Notes: a model not told the origin generated them from the sequence alone. DNA of 64,000 bases from Sipunculus nudus (GCA_026874595.1 CM049310.1:22236058-22300057); one strand, 5' to 3'; positions 33,746 to 46,798 are shown, counted from the first letter of the stretch. Translations and numbers: made by a program.

Positions 33746-34362
33746 CTGTGGCGTCCGTGCCGTTGTGTGTCACATTCACCATACCAGGGCTGTGGATAGA
33801 CAACACCTAATGACGTTTACCTTTGTGGTGTGCAAGAAAGAAGGCCTGTTAGCGGTATAATCATATTACCATAAAACAGGTTCTTTTGATTAGTTGTCTG
33901 TCTATCATATGTTGTCGAAAGACTCTGTTTTCAAAAGATTGTACGTGATACATACGGATCTTTGTCTAATTTCCTTGAAATTAAAACTTCATACATACAA
34001 ACCTGCCAGATTAAGCTAATAACATAAATTCGTGAACCTATCAGTTGTTATAAGGCAATTTACAAGTCTACCTTCATACAAGTACAGATCCAGGGTAGGT
34101 AGGCGTTACGTGCATTATTTACGCTTCCCCTTTGTGCACCAGAATATGTTGTTATACCTTTTAGCGAATATTTGTTAATTATGTCGTTTTAAATATCTTG
34201 ACTACATGTACCATTTTTATCTTACGGCTTACTATATAGACTCATTTCCAAAACCGATTTTAATTACTCATATGTCATAAATCTTTATTAATCTGTATGG
34301 CATGGATATCCTGTGTAAATGTACTCCTAGGGAAATGGATTAGTTACCAGAGAGCTAGTACT

Positions 34363-34364
<2 letters not shown>

Positions 34365-34406
<42 letters not shown>
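34365..34406. repeat. (AT)n microsatellite
   Basis: Uninterrupted AT run. Confidence 0.9.
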
Positions 34407-34408
<2 letters not shown>

Positions 34409-37008
34409 GTATGTATTTAGTGGTTATGTTGGCCCGAATTATATTGCATTTAATTTATGGTGGTTTCATTCCCATCCATATGGAGCGGATTAAATACGTC
34501 GAGAATGGAAACATCAAACTTATCATACACAACATTAGTATTTGATTGGTTAATATTGAAGAAGCCCTATATTGTTGATGTCAAAACGATTATAGATGTT
34601 CGGTATACCCGAGACTATATAACCCTACTCAAACACTGTACAGTTGTTTTAGATTTTCCAGGAAGGCAAAGGGAAGAGTTTGCTTAATTACTTATTAGCT
34701 TTATCTTGGCCAGTTCTCACTGATTCGTAATACGAACTAGTTAATTGCACATGCAGCGCCATGATTTGCTCTGACGTACGCCGAATACTTTACGTTTACG
34801 ACCTATGATAAAGTACCTACCCTGGGCTTCGAAGGGCTTCTAAGTGTTATATATGACCTACGACATTGGTACATTCGTTGCAGCGGCTAAAATTCTTTGA
34901 AACGAGTCAACACTAAAATCGTGGGTGCACTTAAGCTACGCCAGCAGTTCATATGTAACTGGTACAAACTACACAGGGGCGCTGCTAGCCCGAACATTCA
35001 GCCTTCATTCAGGTGTGGAGTCCTAACACCTGTAGGGGAGAGTTTCCTCTCTGATTCGACACAATCCCAAATGGGAACCTTATGCATATTAAAAGAGACT
35101 ATGCAAATTACCTAATAATATCCAATAGATAGTTATTCCCTAATAGATCCCTATGACGTTGCCAAAAGACCCCTTAAGCCTTCCCAGCATGCACTGTAAG
35201 GCTTTAAACAAGAACAGGTGGAGGTAACAATTATCTGGTTTTCTTTAGAGTAAGTGCCAATATTTCATAAAAACTATACATAGAGTTACAATTTATATCT
35301 CAACTGAGTCAACACAACTGTTTTATGTGTAATTTGTGGAGTTGTTGCATGTCCTCACGCTGAACGGCTAATTTAGTGGTCTGAATCACTTTAGTCAGTA
35401 TTGACCAAGCTTTAGAGGGTAAATTTTCCATATGAGGAACTGTAACGCAAACAAGAAAGAAAAATTAAATAAGATTTGTTAGATTTGAGTTACAGGTTGT
35501 GTAGCTAAGCGCTGCTTGAACTCCGACAAAAATACAAGAAGCCAAAACATTTCCCATTTGTAGCGCATCGGGGACCAAAGTCGTGAAGTGAGGATGCCCC
35601 TTTTCCCAGTCCAAAACCGGAATGGAATTCTGCAGATGTACAGATTAGCTCCAACTATTTTATGTTTCAATCAAAAAGAAAAATAGATACTTAGTTTGTT
35701 TTGTGGGGAAGAAGGAAGGGGATCACTGGCACCACGTGTAACGTTCATGTTTATTTAAATGTAAACGAAGCGAGCCAACCGTGATGTCTTACTCCAGAGA
35801 GCGACTGAGCTGTGATTGTTACAGGCGTCGTGCTAGCTCCAGTAAGTTTTGTCGTTGTCCAAACCAGTTCGGCTATATCACAGATGTAAACATATAATCA
35901 AATCTGTACGATTACGGAGTACATATGACGCTACTGAATGACACTAGCAGACGACATCATTTATCAACCCGGGATGGATAGTCTCCTAAAAGTCTGAGAC
36001 GTAATCAACTGACAAACCCACCAGACGCGGATAAACCAGCCAAAATCTGGATTTGATATAATTCTTCAATATTGTGAAGTTCTCTCCGTCTACAGGCGGC
36101 CACATCTAATCAGTCGGGTTTAAAACCTGCAATCCCGGACAATCTATGTTACATCCATCGCAATCCATCACAATATATAAAGTGAATCCATTCCCTGCCA
36201 AAGTGATACTGGACCTTTCTCTTTTCAGCAGCTGGACCTTGCTCCTTATCTACCGCTATGAATAACGTAAAAAAACTACATGATAAATGTTAAGGTTGTG
36301 ATTATGGTTGGTATCATATTTTGGTTCATAACTCAACATTCCACTTTAATGCTGTCTGCAATTTTTTTTTTTATATTCAGGTTTTGTTATGTTTATTTTT
36401 ATACCGCATTCCATCAGTATAAGCTGGAAGTCCCATAAATTCTACGATTATTCATTCTTTCTTAATATGTTTGTTATTAAATTTTAATTAAAATAAAGAG
36501 ATTCTGAAGTGTTTGCTCTGGTCAAATGTACATACCGACATAATTGCATGATTAAGTAAAAAAGAAGTCAAGTTCGTATCAGAGATCACTCTTCAAAGAA
36601 AGTTTCTTTTGAGTTCGCCGTTCACGACTTGTTGAACTTAAACGCAATATTGTTAATAATAAAATGGTTGCATGTATGAAATAAGTAACCCTGGCTACAA
36701 AGATGCTTCTATTAAAGTTGTGTTGTGAAAGGTGGAAATGAGTTCCCAGAGGAAGGACCATGCAGTCTTTTGTTGTTGAATACTGAAGACTTCGTCCGAG
36801 TAGGCGTACTAATAAGGAACTGCACGTAGGGGCCAGAGTGTGAAAATAACCCTGATCGTGACAATGAAATTTCCCTTGGTCATTATTTTTAATGTGTATC
36901 ATCTGCAAAAGGCCTCTGAATCCGAGATCTAACTTTTATTTGGCTATAACGCGTGATGTTGCACTAATTAGCTAATGAGGGAATCAGTATCGAGATTACT
37001 TATAATAA

Positions 37009-37009
<1 letters not shown>

Positions 37010-37061
<52 letters not shown>
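37010..37061. repeat. (AT)n microsatellite
   Basis: Uninterrupted run of about 26 AT units. Confidence 0.9.
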
Positions 37062-37064
<3 letters not shown>

Positions 37065-38283
37065 CATATAATACTACGCCTACATGGTTAAACACATATT
37101 GTTATTGCTACCACATAACTGTTTCGGTAAAATTAAAGGTGGCATCCTGTGATGTGGTGACTTCTTAAGGCAAATGGTATCATTTTCTAGGACTGAACCC
37201 CCACCTGCTCAAAATTAATAAAATTAACATAACAACAACAGGATGTGTGACCTTAGGATATGCATTAGTGACGTCATCGGTGAAGATATCATGCCCGGGT
37301 CAGAAGAATCAATAAAATAAGAATTATTAACCCTCTGGTGACGGCTTTCTAGAGAGACCTTGCTAGGAAAGTCCAGAGAGGTCAACGAAGAAATCTACAC
37401 AACTAATTTAATGGCTGGTTAGACACCCTGTGAGGGTTCACTATTAAACAGGTATAACTGGGATATTTATAACAGCGGGGAAGTCCTCAAGAGTTGAATA
37501 CAGAGGTCAAACATCGGTCTACTGTTATTATAGTGATCCATGCAGTAAATACATCGATCTCTGAGGAGCGATGTATCCAGGCGTGTTGTATCAGAGTATT
37601 GTATTAAGGAACTGTACAGCATGTAGTTAGGTGTAAACTCGGCATCCAATCGGTAAGTGCAATGCTGCTGCCGATTTTTGTCCGGAACCGAAACTGAAAA
37701 ATCGACTGATTTATTAATTATTTTCATAATTCATGATCACAATAGCAAACAATAAGACGAAACCAAAGTGAGAAAAAAAGACCTTAAAATTCTGGTGATG
37801 TGCACACTACATCTATAGGTGTGCGGGCAGGCGAGGAAATTACTTGCACATTTTTTCCGGGCGATATTTCACCACAGCTTATCGTATTCATAAACCATTA
37901 GAGTTAGAGTTGGGCTTATTTACCTTTTGTGTGCTGGTTTTCTTGGTCCTAGCAGTACAATAGACACAACCATTTTTTTTATTGAACATTTGGTTGTTCC
38001 CCATAAATAGTTCACCTGTTAACCTACGGGCGGGGTTGGGGGAGGGGAGGATTCGCACCCTGAAGCAAAGATTTGAGAGAAGGTTTGATCACTTGAGCTC
38101 ATAATCTTACAACCTTTATAAGCAGAATTCTTTATTGGCATCAGCAATGACTGTCGCTGTGTAACATGCAGCAAAAAGGAAAATGTGATATAGTAGAGCA
38201 CACCAACCACACTCATATAGTCAGAAAAGGCTGTGACATATCAAATGCTTTATGTTGAATATATTATTATTATGCCTGACATA

Positions 38284-38286
<3 letters not shown>

Positions 38287-38332
<46 letters not shown>
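38287..38332. repeat. (CT)n microsatellite
   Basis: Uninterrupted run of about 23 CT units. Confidence 0.92.
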
Positions 38333-38335
<3 letters not shown>

Positions 38336-38977
38336 GGGTTATATTTAATATAGTTCCGAACAATGCTACAGTCAGATATGTTAATCAACTTTCATGCACT
38401 CAGTGATGAAAGATCTTTTGAAAACAAAAAATATTTAGCATGAAGAAACAAGAAATAATACTAAATAGAGAAATGGAAAATACATGATGCTAAGAGGTTG
38501 ATGGATTAGGTGGCAAGATACCAAAATGTCCTTGAAACTAAACCTTAGTCCTATCATAATAATACAGCATCTGTTTTGTCTGCAGTTTTCTCCAGCAGTT
38601 CAATGACAGGTCAGCCGGAAATGATATGACGTGATCTTGATTTCTTACAGTGCGCTTCCTGTATACGGATGAAGTTCCTGGCATTTCCTGAAAATTGTAT
38701 ATTTTCGGTTATACATAACACAATAGAAGAAACTAAATTGTCTGATTGAAGAACAGTACATTGAATGAGCTGAGATGAGACTAAGTGTATCAAAGAACAT
38801 ATATCTTGATAGAATTTGTAAGAATAAAAATCCTCCTTCAGAAATGTTGTTCGCATCGAATTTTTCATATGATGTACTTTTTCACTTCGAGGTTAATACC
38901 ATATATGTTCTCTCACAGAAATATACGCCAGCACGCGCTCGCGCTATGAACACACACATTTATACACACAGGCACAT

Positions 38978-39320
38978 CCTGGTTGGACTTCAGCTTAACA
39001 CCGACAAAAGAGTACCCTGTATTACAATACAACATGAACAAATTACCGTATTATCATAATCTATATTTATATATCACTATATTACCATATTTTATATATA
39101 TAATAATATTACTATATTAATTTTTATTATAATTTCGCTCAACCAGAACATTTTCTTTAAAATCGACACCAGCCAGGCCTGTATTACAATATTACATGTA
39201 TACTGTATTGCCAAAATATCACATTTCTATATTGCTATATCACTGTATACTATGTTATAGTATTTTTATAAAATTATATTACTATATTGCCTTATCATTT
39301 TTGTTCAATCAGAACCCTTT
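38978..39320. repeat. Decayed tandem repeat, about 160 bp period
   Basis: A phrase like CAACCAGAAC...CGACACC...CCTGTATTACAATA occurs near 38980-39035 and 39139-39205, and begins again near 39300 (TCAATCAGAACCC). Each is followed by TATATTACTATATTGC-like AT text. This suggests two and a fraction diverged units. Confidence 0.45.
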
Positions 39321-40789
39321 ATCTTACTTTATTAAAATAAATCGCTAGAAAAAAATCTACAGGAACAGACAGATTCAATTTTCTTTTGCATAGGTATGAT
39401 AGCACATTTGAAACGTGAACTAATTTTAAAGGATGCATAAATAATTGCACTACCCATAAGTAGCCAGTAGTTTCTATGCTTAACGACACAAAAACACAAA
39501 AGATACACTGATATAAATCAAGTTACGTCTTAATAAATCAAAATTAAAGAGACCCTGTTCGCCGTGGGAAAAAATGGCGTCACTAACGAATGCTCAAATA
39601 TTGAATTAAAAACACCATGCAATGGTTATTAAACCGTACGGCCCCAGGATGTGATAGAAACCTGACTGTAACTGAACAATGAGGAGAACATGGTAAGTGT
39701 ACACCGCCTGTGGATGGTTATCATCGTGCTTTTAGCGTGTGGGATTACACAGGGTGATATGTACCGCACTATTCTGTCGTGCTACTCGTGGAACATGTAT
39801 TAGAATGCTGCTCGTTATATGTTTTAAACCTATGTCTTTAAAATATCTTTAAACTTCTCGATATTTAAAAGTGAGGGGGAAAAAATTCTCATAAGCAGTC
39901 AGAGACCGCACATATATATACCTCCGACCACTTGCTAGGACTAGGACTAGGATCTAGTTTTTTAGTTATTAGATGGATCGCCCTTTCCGGGATATAACAA
40001 GGATCCTTATCAAACTTTCGTATTTGCTACATTAGTCTAGCATCTATATAATAAATACACAGCTTGGTTTTCTTCTCCATAACGGTGTACCTGCTTCCGC
40101 TCTGATTTGGACTCCAAATGTTACACACGTATCGTCTGTGTGCCCTTCTAGGGCAAATTTTTCTGCGCAATTATTTTTTATTAAGTGGCATGATTAATAA
40201 TTTTAATATTTGCCTACCACGGGGGCCCCTTTCTCTCTTGCGCTTGAGCCCGGATAACACTATGGCCACAGAACGTGTCATGCCTCAGCCAGAGGCCCTA
40301 CGCTTTAAATTCGAGTGCTTTTCGGCCGGGTCATCCCTGGGAAGTGAGACCAGTGACACGATCACCGTTTAATATACTTTTTATGGGTTTACAGGCATGT
40401 TGGTTACTTTACATTCATTAATATCTTTCTATGATAACAGTGGTTTCATTAGATTTAATTCATAGTTGTATTTATTTAAAGATAATCTGCAATCTAATGG
40501 GATGTTGAAACATGAATACATGTCAGAGGTACATCTTTAAACTGATATGGATACAATTTATAAACTAGATAATGTAGTCGGAGCCAACAAACCTCCGCCA
40601 GAATCTCCTTATCAGACTATTTATGTATTTGTGTACACGTCTCATGTATAAAAACTCACGCTTTAAGGAATCACGGTGTTATACGGTGTTTCTCTACAAA
40701 ATTTCAGCAAACTCCGTTCCAAACTTTTTGCGTTAATTTGCTTGGAGACAAAGCAACGAACCGATGCTAAAGTTATTTCTTCGTCATAG

Positions 40790-41030
40790 ACGTATATATA
40801 TACTCATTTATTTTTACAGGGATTTTACAAGTTGTTATTATAATTAATCGTGGCAATCTCCATGGTCTAGATGTTGGCGTTCAGTAGTCTGTAGAGTGGA
40901 GGAACCTGGAAAACCCGGTGAAAACCACCGGCCTTGGACGGGCAACTATAACCCACTCTCAGAGCCCCGCCGGTGATTTAACCCGGGTTACCAGCGGAGA
41001 GAACCGATAGTTTACCCCTCGATTGTCCAG
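40790..41030. repeat. Short insertion inside Helitron copy 2
   Basis: This block has no counterpart in copy 1, where TAGAC/CAGAC continues directly into the CTTACACC/CTTGCACC part. It contains GGAACCTGGAAAACCCGGTG and CCCGGGTTACCAGCGG. These resemble a widespread short interspersed repeat, with a possible tRNA-related B-box-like stretch on the minus strand. The class is not certain and no clean target duplication was seen. Confidence 0.45.
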
Positions 41031-41040
41031 GCTTACACGA

Positions 41041-41274
41041 CTTACACCGAAAGATGTTAACCTGCCTTATTTCTGGGAGCGTTCTCAGTATCCGTTCAGA
41101 AATGCTCATCCCATTACGATTAACAAAGTAATGGTACATGAAATATATGTAAATGGGCCTGTCTTTTCACATGGGCAGCTGTATATATCCGTTTCGTTTT
41201 TCCGTTCAATAGCCTTCAACGACATCCATGTGTCTGTTTACATGTTCAAGACGGCCCACAGCCGAATACTATAA
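41041..41274 (+). pseudogene. Helitron RepHel helicase C-terminal fragment (better preserved)
   Basis: The open frame contains LPYFWERSQYPFRNAHPITI then NK, and later GPVFSHGQLYISVSFFRSI followed by FNDIHVSVY. This aligns closely with the C-terminal motifs of Helitron helicases (LPFVLRRRQFPIR..AMTINK and PVFSHGQLYVALSRVRSFDD). The catalytic SRVR arginine region is altered to SFFRS and the QGQ motif is lost. There is no N-terminal helicase or Rep domain in frame, so it is a non-functional relic. Homologous to 974-1246, with which it is complementary in what has survived. Confidence 0.78.
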
Positions 41275-43269
41275 TATATGCTTTTCTTCATGTTCTCTGA
41301 GCTTCAATTTATACAAATTATGATTCAGAAACTTCCTCTTTCTATAGTCATATAGTTTTCATTATTTCATAGGTCATGGCATCAGAAATTTCCACTTTTC
41401 TATAGTCATACAGTGTCCTTTAAGTATTTTCACAGTTGCTAGCCTCTGTATAAATCGTTATATCTATTATTTTGTCATCACTCAAGCAATGATGATGTCT
41501 TACCAATTTCCTAATTCAAAATTGCTATATATGCATCACAACTTTGTAATATCTTGGATAGCATATTTTGTAATTCTTCGGACCTTTAAAAGGGAGGGGG
41601 TTTCCTTGAGCATTCTAGCACATCTGTTTATCCAAAAAGTGAAAAAGAAATAAAAAATGTCCCTGGGAACATCTCAGGATCATTATATGCCACATTCAGG
41701 CACTAAAAGCTCATTACAAACGGTTATCTTATTGAACCGTGGATTTTTCCAGGAGTGCAGCTGGTATAAATGGTAAAAAAAGGAGAGAAAAATGTGTGTC
41801 ATGGTTCACAAACTCGAGGGTTGCATCTCAGGTCAGAACTGCCAGCCAGAGCAAGGACGGCACTGGTTAGATGACACCTGTATACATTCATTCCTCTTGT
41901 AAATTTATGCTTAAAGTTCACCTATATATAAGAATTGACAGACACTGGTCTCGATAGACTTCTGTCGCAGCGATGAAGAATCCCTTACACAAAAACATGT
42001 TTTGAAGATCCAGTTTACCTAAAAAATTTAATAGATTGTTCCTTTGATGTCAAAATGACTCTCCACAACAAGTCCATCATAAGACTTCATAATTTAATGA
42101 GGAAATTCCTAGTGAACAAACTAACTAACGGCGATAAAAGCATTATGCCCCCTCGTTGAGGTATAATCACCTGATGAGTATATACGAGTATATTACACAT
42201 ACCTGGAAGACAATCATAGATTTTACACACAAAACCGCTGGCTTTAATACAAGATGAGGCAATAATATATAGTTTTACAGCCGCCAGGATACAAATACAT
42301 TTAATTAAAAAAAACTTTCGAAAGAAGAAGTAAGTTTCTTTTCTTATGCTAAATAATTAGAAAATAATAATCAGGCTTTATGTTTTTTTTTCTAAACAGT
42401 CTGATTCACTCCATACCAAGGCATTCAAGTAACTCTCTATTTTGTTCAACGTAAATTCAAACGTTGACTCCAATACAAGTGGTCATCTATTGTTAGCTGT
42501 TGCAATGATCTGATTCTCCTCTTGTCAGTGATGCTCTAATAATAAATGATGGAAGTTGTTGTTTGAAGTAAGGTATCTTGTTAACAGGTCTGCTATTTTG
42601 TGGAGAAGGCGAGCAAGTTAGTGCTAGGTGGCACCACCTACATTTCCTCGCTTTATGTACGGCCGTCTTTTCTTTTAATATTTCGCTTTTATGTTTAACT
42701 TTCTATAATATTGAATCTAAAAAAAGTGCACATCGTACCTATGTTCTTGTCTAATCTTGCAGCCAACATTCGATAGGTTGAAGAAATCCTGCCGCGAAAG
42801 CTCTTTAGAACTAAGAGATTTTATCACTTTATTTAGTGACTGAAAACACGCAGTAAGGATTAGATTTTTTTAAACTGGTTATGAAGGTTGCTTGCGAAAG
42901 ACCCTCGAGAGATATACTTTATAATTATGAATAATTGGCGAAATGCAATATTTTTATAGATCGATGGGTTTGGGAAAAGGGGGCAGCGCTTTCTGGCGCA
43001 CATTGAAACACAAGTTCGCGTGTAACTCTCATCTAGGGATAGCCTCCATCTTACTCCTATGAGTGACATCTAGGTCTCTCAACCTCAAACATGCAGCAAT
43101 CTTTACGCATGCGTGGGTTTATTGGTTTATATCGCTAAAAACATGCTTACAGGAAATTTCCTCTCCCTTGTAACATTATAGTGGTTTAACAGGGGCTGAG
43201 GAAAATATATAAAATTCATTGATCTGAATAACATCATACGACCAAGAGTACAATCGCACGGTACAAAAG

Positions 43270-43273
<4 letters not shown>

Positions 43274-43337
<64 letters not shown>
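43274..43337. repeat. (AT)n microsatellite
   Basis: Uninterrupted run of about 32 AT units. It makes Tyr-Ile shadow frames. Confidence 0.92.
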
Positions 43338-43340
<3 letters not shown>

Positions 43341-43558
43341 GAAATAATGAAACTTCCTTGCATTTTTCACAGGCCGCGAGGGAGTGCAGGCTGTTAAAAG
43401 AATGTATAATGACCTAGGGCCCTGTTATGATACCAGGATTTTTTAATCTACATCATGTGTATATCGCATGAAAAATATATTCTTTTTTTTCCGGTGTAGA
43501 CTGATGTGAGATGACCGGGCCGTGCTGGAGCAACACTTGGTATAACAATCAGCTCCCG

Positions 43559-43561
<3 letters not shown>

Positions 43562-43625
<64 letters not shown>
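43562..43625. repeat. (CT)n microsatellite
   Basis: Uninterrupted run of about 32 CT units. It makes an Arg-Glu shadow frame on the minus strand. Confidence 0.92.
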
Positions 43626-43629
<4 letters not shown>

Positions 43630-44368
43630 AAGGAATATTGGCAAAATGTCCAGTGACAAATTGTAGTCAGACAAAAATATATTTATATACAGTATATGTG
43701 TTTAAAATAGTAATGCCATTTTAAAATAAGGTTCAGTAACAGCGGAATAAACATTACTGAAGCGAATGCCCCTTGTGCCCATGGTATTTGCCAACAGATG
43801 AATATTATATTATTTTATTAATATGCATTTTATCAATTATTTTATATTTTATCATTTCTGAAAATAGATTCACTGATATTTGAGACTCTCTAAGAAATTT
43901 TTGTTAATAACTCACATAATTACAGACTGAAACTTGAGCTATTATGTCCCCCCCCCCCACCACCATCCCTCCTGTTAAAAGTGGGCGAGGGACGTGTCCC
44001 CTCCCGTCCCTCACCAAAGTGCATTCATGCATGGTCCCTTATAAGATTCGACCAGGATGTGGTGGAGTCTCTGTGACAGGGGTGGACTGGATGATGACCG
44101 TGAGAAGTCTTGGCAAAGTTAAGTCAACAGCGGAACGATAGATGGCGCTCTTGTTCGGGTGGTGAGATTTGGAGAATTAAACTCTTCCGTCTGAGCTTGC
44201 TGCAGCCTGCCCTGTGCACTTTAATAAGAAACTAGTTCCTTGCGGAGCTCTTGTATATATGCTTTAATCAGGTATTCTTGTACCATGTTATACAATCCAA
44301 TATTGTATACCAAGAAGCCTGAACAAATCATGATGTGAATATATGTTAAAGGCGAGGCTAAATATCGC

Positions 44369-44372
<4 letters not shown>

Positions 44373-44427
<55 letters not shown>

Positions 44428-44435
44428 ATATATAT
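44373..44435. repeat. (AT)n microsatellite
   Basis: AT run with one TTT interruption. Confidence 0.9.
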
Positions 44436-44689
44436 CGTAATATCAATTAATATGTGATTTTTTATAAATATATGAAATTTTTTAAGCAAGCATGTTTCTT
44501 TCCTTTTTTTTTTTATCAAAATAAAGCGGCCGGTACCTTACTTTCTAAATTATAAAAGCCTTGTTTTCCTTGAATATTGCTATACCGGGTGATCTTTGAT
44601 ATTTAAAGCCTCTTAAGAATCGGATATTGGGGTCCTGACCCCTATTGGGGTAATTATAATTACACTAATCTAAAGTGCTGAAGCTAGAC

Positions 44690-45390
44690 CAAGTTGAAGG
44701 TGGGACTGATGTAAATAACACCTATTGTTTAAAAACTTGAATAAAACCTACTCTTTAAAAAAATCCTTGAAATTTCAGATGTTAAATAATGACATCCTTA
44801 TGTAAACATTGTGTTAAATTAAATAAACATAAACAGAACAGATGTATACAAATGCATATCAATCTCATTTTATGTGTTGCAAACTGAAATAAAATTGAGA
44901 TCTTACAACTACAAGAGCCTGTCACAGTGTCATTATTTTAAAACTTGGATAAATGTGTATCAACAACCAACTACTTTAGTCTTTACAGTAGAAGATCAAT
45001 ATTTGAGGCCATAATTTCAACTTAGCATTTTACAAAGTTTAAGGAGGTACAAATTCACAATGACTGTCAGACTTTAAAAAAGGCATGAACTCAAAAAACA
45101 ACCTTTCATAATACCCCCTTATATCTCTGAAATGTCTATAAAAATAATCTGATACTCTAATTACAATAACTTAAATAAACAAAACATGTAAGGTAATGAC
45201 AGGTTGTCTTGCATGTAATTATAACTCCACTGAAGTGCACAGAAGAGAAGCCAAGCTAAGCTAGACCAAGGTAAAGTGCAGCTATGCTAACCTGATTTCA
45301 CTGATGTAAATAATACCTACAGTTTAAAAATCGAATAAAAGCTACTCTTTTCAATAAATTCCTTGAAATCTGAGATTTTAAATAAAAGGT
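44690..45390 (-). repeat. Two partial minus-strand copies of the repeat found in PSMD5 introns
   Basis: On the minus strand, 44800-44690 and 45390-45220 both read as TTTTATTC(A/G)A(G/T)TTTTTAAAC, then TATTTACATCAGT, then text with CTTGG(T/C)(C/T)TAGCTT. This matches the middle part of the repeats at 52842-55922 and 57121-58950 (TTTTATTCAAGTTTCC, GTTTACATC, CTTGGCTTAGCTTGG). Only this internal module is present, so it may be an independent sub-repeat. Confidence 0.5.
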
Positions 45391-45411
45391 TTCTGGCTCC
45401 TGCAATATTTC

Positions 45412-45569
45412 CTAATATTTCTCCTGCTGTGCCTTCTTTTCAATTTTTTTTGAGGTTCTGTCTTTCTTCCCTCCGTCACGGTCACCAGTAAACCGCAGCC
45501 AGCTTTGCACTGTGTTTTTTACCTGGTCCACTGTGGCGTCTTTCGACAGTGGATTCTCTCTCACAACAC
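45412..45569 (-). CDS. DUF4806-like terminal exon (uncertain)
   Basis: The minus strand shows an acceptor TTTCCCAG, then an open frame whose conserved part reads VVRENPLSKDATVDQ and WLRFTGDRDGGKKDR, then a Lys/Glu-rich tail and a stop at 45412. This closely resembles the C-terminal half of the DUF4806 domain (AVRRNP.T..AT....I..WLR.A.DRDGG+ pattern), a domain of unknown role in animal proteins. The exon upstream on the same strand supplies the N-terminal half. The exon starts in phase with two bases of a codon, which does not fit the two bases left over from the upstream exon. The gene is therefore either broken here, misjoined by me, or part of a different transcript. Confidence 0.5.
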
Positions 45570-45915
45570 CTGGGAAACATAGAAGGAACCGTGTCAATTA
45601 GTTCATATTTGGAAGGTTACATTTTCATTTTGTATTGCTGTGACTGTAATTACTAGGACGTGAACATATGCAGATATAACCATATTTAACCTATGGTGAC
45701 AAATATTAATTAAGACTCCCCCAGTATATATTTAAACATTGTTTCACTAGCTTTTCATTAATATTTGATTAACTATTGCCCTGAAAAATGTAATTTTTAT
45801 CATGATATTCACAGTTCAGTTTCTGTTTAAGAAAAGTCAGCATAAATTAAAGTAAGAGCCTGAAATGAATTTCTTCGTTAGCTTTGATGGATACTGTCCA
45901 TAAAAATATACTCAC

Positions 45916-46094
45916 ATTGACACAATGCCAGGGAGGGTAATGCTGCCGGTATTTCTTGGTGAATCGGCGGCAGGATTCCGGCATCTGCCCTCCCAGTTCA
46001 GTCCTTTTGCCACAGCATTGGTCATCAGTGACCTGAGGACCCCCCTCACTACCTCGCTGATGTTTGTTCCACCAACTTTTGATAGATGATAGAC
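45916..46094 (-). CDS. DUF4806-like internal exon (uncertain)
   Basis: On the minus strand an acceptor TAATCCACAG is followed by VYHLSKVGGTNISEVVRGVL, then RSLMTNAVAKGLNWEGR, and the exon closes at a strong donor AAT|GTGAGT. The GG(T/S)...V...L..L.TN.+A...NW.G pattern is the N-terminal half of DUF4806. The residues after NWEGR up to LPGIVS fit the family poorly. The exon ends with two spare bases, which puts the next exon (45569-45412) out of frame by one. A single-base indel after NWEGR would explain both facts. If real, the gene continues upstream beyond 46094; a clean minus-strand donor CGCAAG|GTAAGC ends near 48018 and may close an earlier exon. Confidence 0.5.
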
Positions 46095-46643
46095 CTGTGG
46101 ATTATACCAATTACATAACTGCAAATCATACAGGTTTTGATAACATATTATATATATTATATATACTATAATAATATATATTTAATATATATATTTAATT
46201 TTATATTCACAACCAATTTGAGTAACTAAATCAAAAGTGCTCAAATAAAAATTCCAAAAGTCATAGACAGATAACAAACCTTTAGAACTAGAAAGAGGCT
46301 GCTTTTGCACACATGAATAATTCCAGAATACAGGGTGTTCATGTCCTTATGAGGACACACTGAATGATTTTGTTAATGGTATGACATTAGTAGGGTTTTC
46401 TTAAATCTATGTGTTACTAATATGCTGTAAAAATCAATAAAAACAGACTGAATAATACAGGATATGAAAAAAGTAGCTTTTGTTATGATTTCAAATATTT
46501 AAAGTTATAGATTACTTTAACTATTGCAAACACAAGTTCTCAATGTTTGAATATCTTTTAATGAAACATGGCAGTATGATGTTACTGATAGTACTGGTAG
46601 ATTAGTACAGTGTAGGTGGAATTATGGTTACTGTTTGGGCGGC

Positions 46644-46708
46644 CCATCTTAAGATGGTTAACCCAATATCCGATCGGTTATTTGGTCCGACCCATCTTAA
46701 GATAGGTC
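46644..46708. repeat. Two CTTAAG-centred palindromes
   Basis: CCATCTTAAGATGG at 46644-46657 is a perfect 14-bp palindrome. GACCCATCTTAAGATAGGTC at 46689-46708 is a near-perfect 20-bp palindrome with the same core, about 45 bp downstream. Confidence 0.7.
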
Positions 46709-46752
46709 AGATCTGATGATGGCACGTGACATATGTATAGATATTTGATGAA

Positions 46753-46756
<4 letters not shown>

Positions 46757-46798
<42 letters not shown>

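Larger units (their letters stand above)
33746..39965. other. About 6.2 kb without recognised gene
   Basis: Holds microsatellites listed separately and a decayed tandem-like AT field at 38978-39300. Open frames of 60-109 residues (34457-34687, 36579-36908, 37467-37727 and others) show no recognised family and no clear splice pattern. Confidence 0.55.
39970..41600 (+). mobile_element. Degenerate Helitron remnant, copy 2
   Basis: Homologous to 80-1480 across most of its length. Shared runs include GCTTCCGCTCTGATTTGGACT at 40100, GTAGTCGGAG...AACAAACC near 40575, GACAAAGCAACGAA near 40745 and the TTTCTATAGTCATATA tail near 41340. The helicase C-terminal relic at 41041-41274 gives the identity. 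A roughly 240-bp insertion (about 40790-41030) is absent from copy 1. Termini are not defined. Confidence 0.62.
41601..44660. other. About 3 kb without recognised gene
   Basis: Contains three large microsatellites listed separately. No supported gene. Confidence 0.55.

Noticed and set aside
35818-35860. TGTTACAGG text as the start of another LTR
   Set aside because: No matching GTAACA end, primer-binding site or homology to the known LTRs was found downstream.
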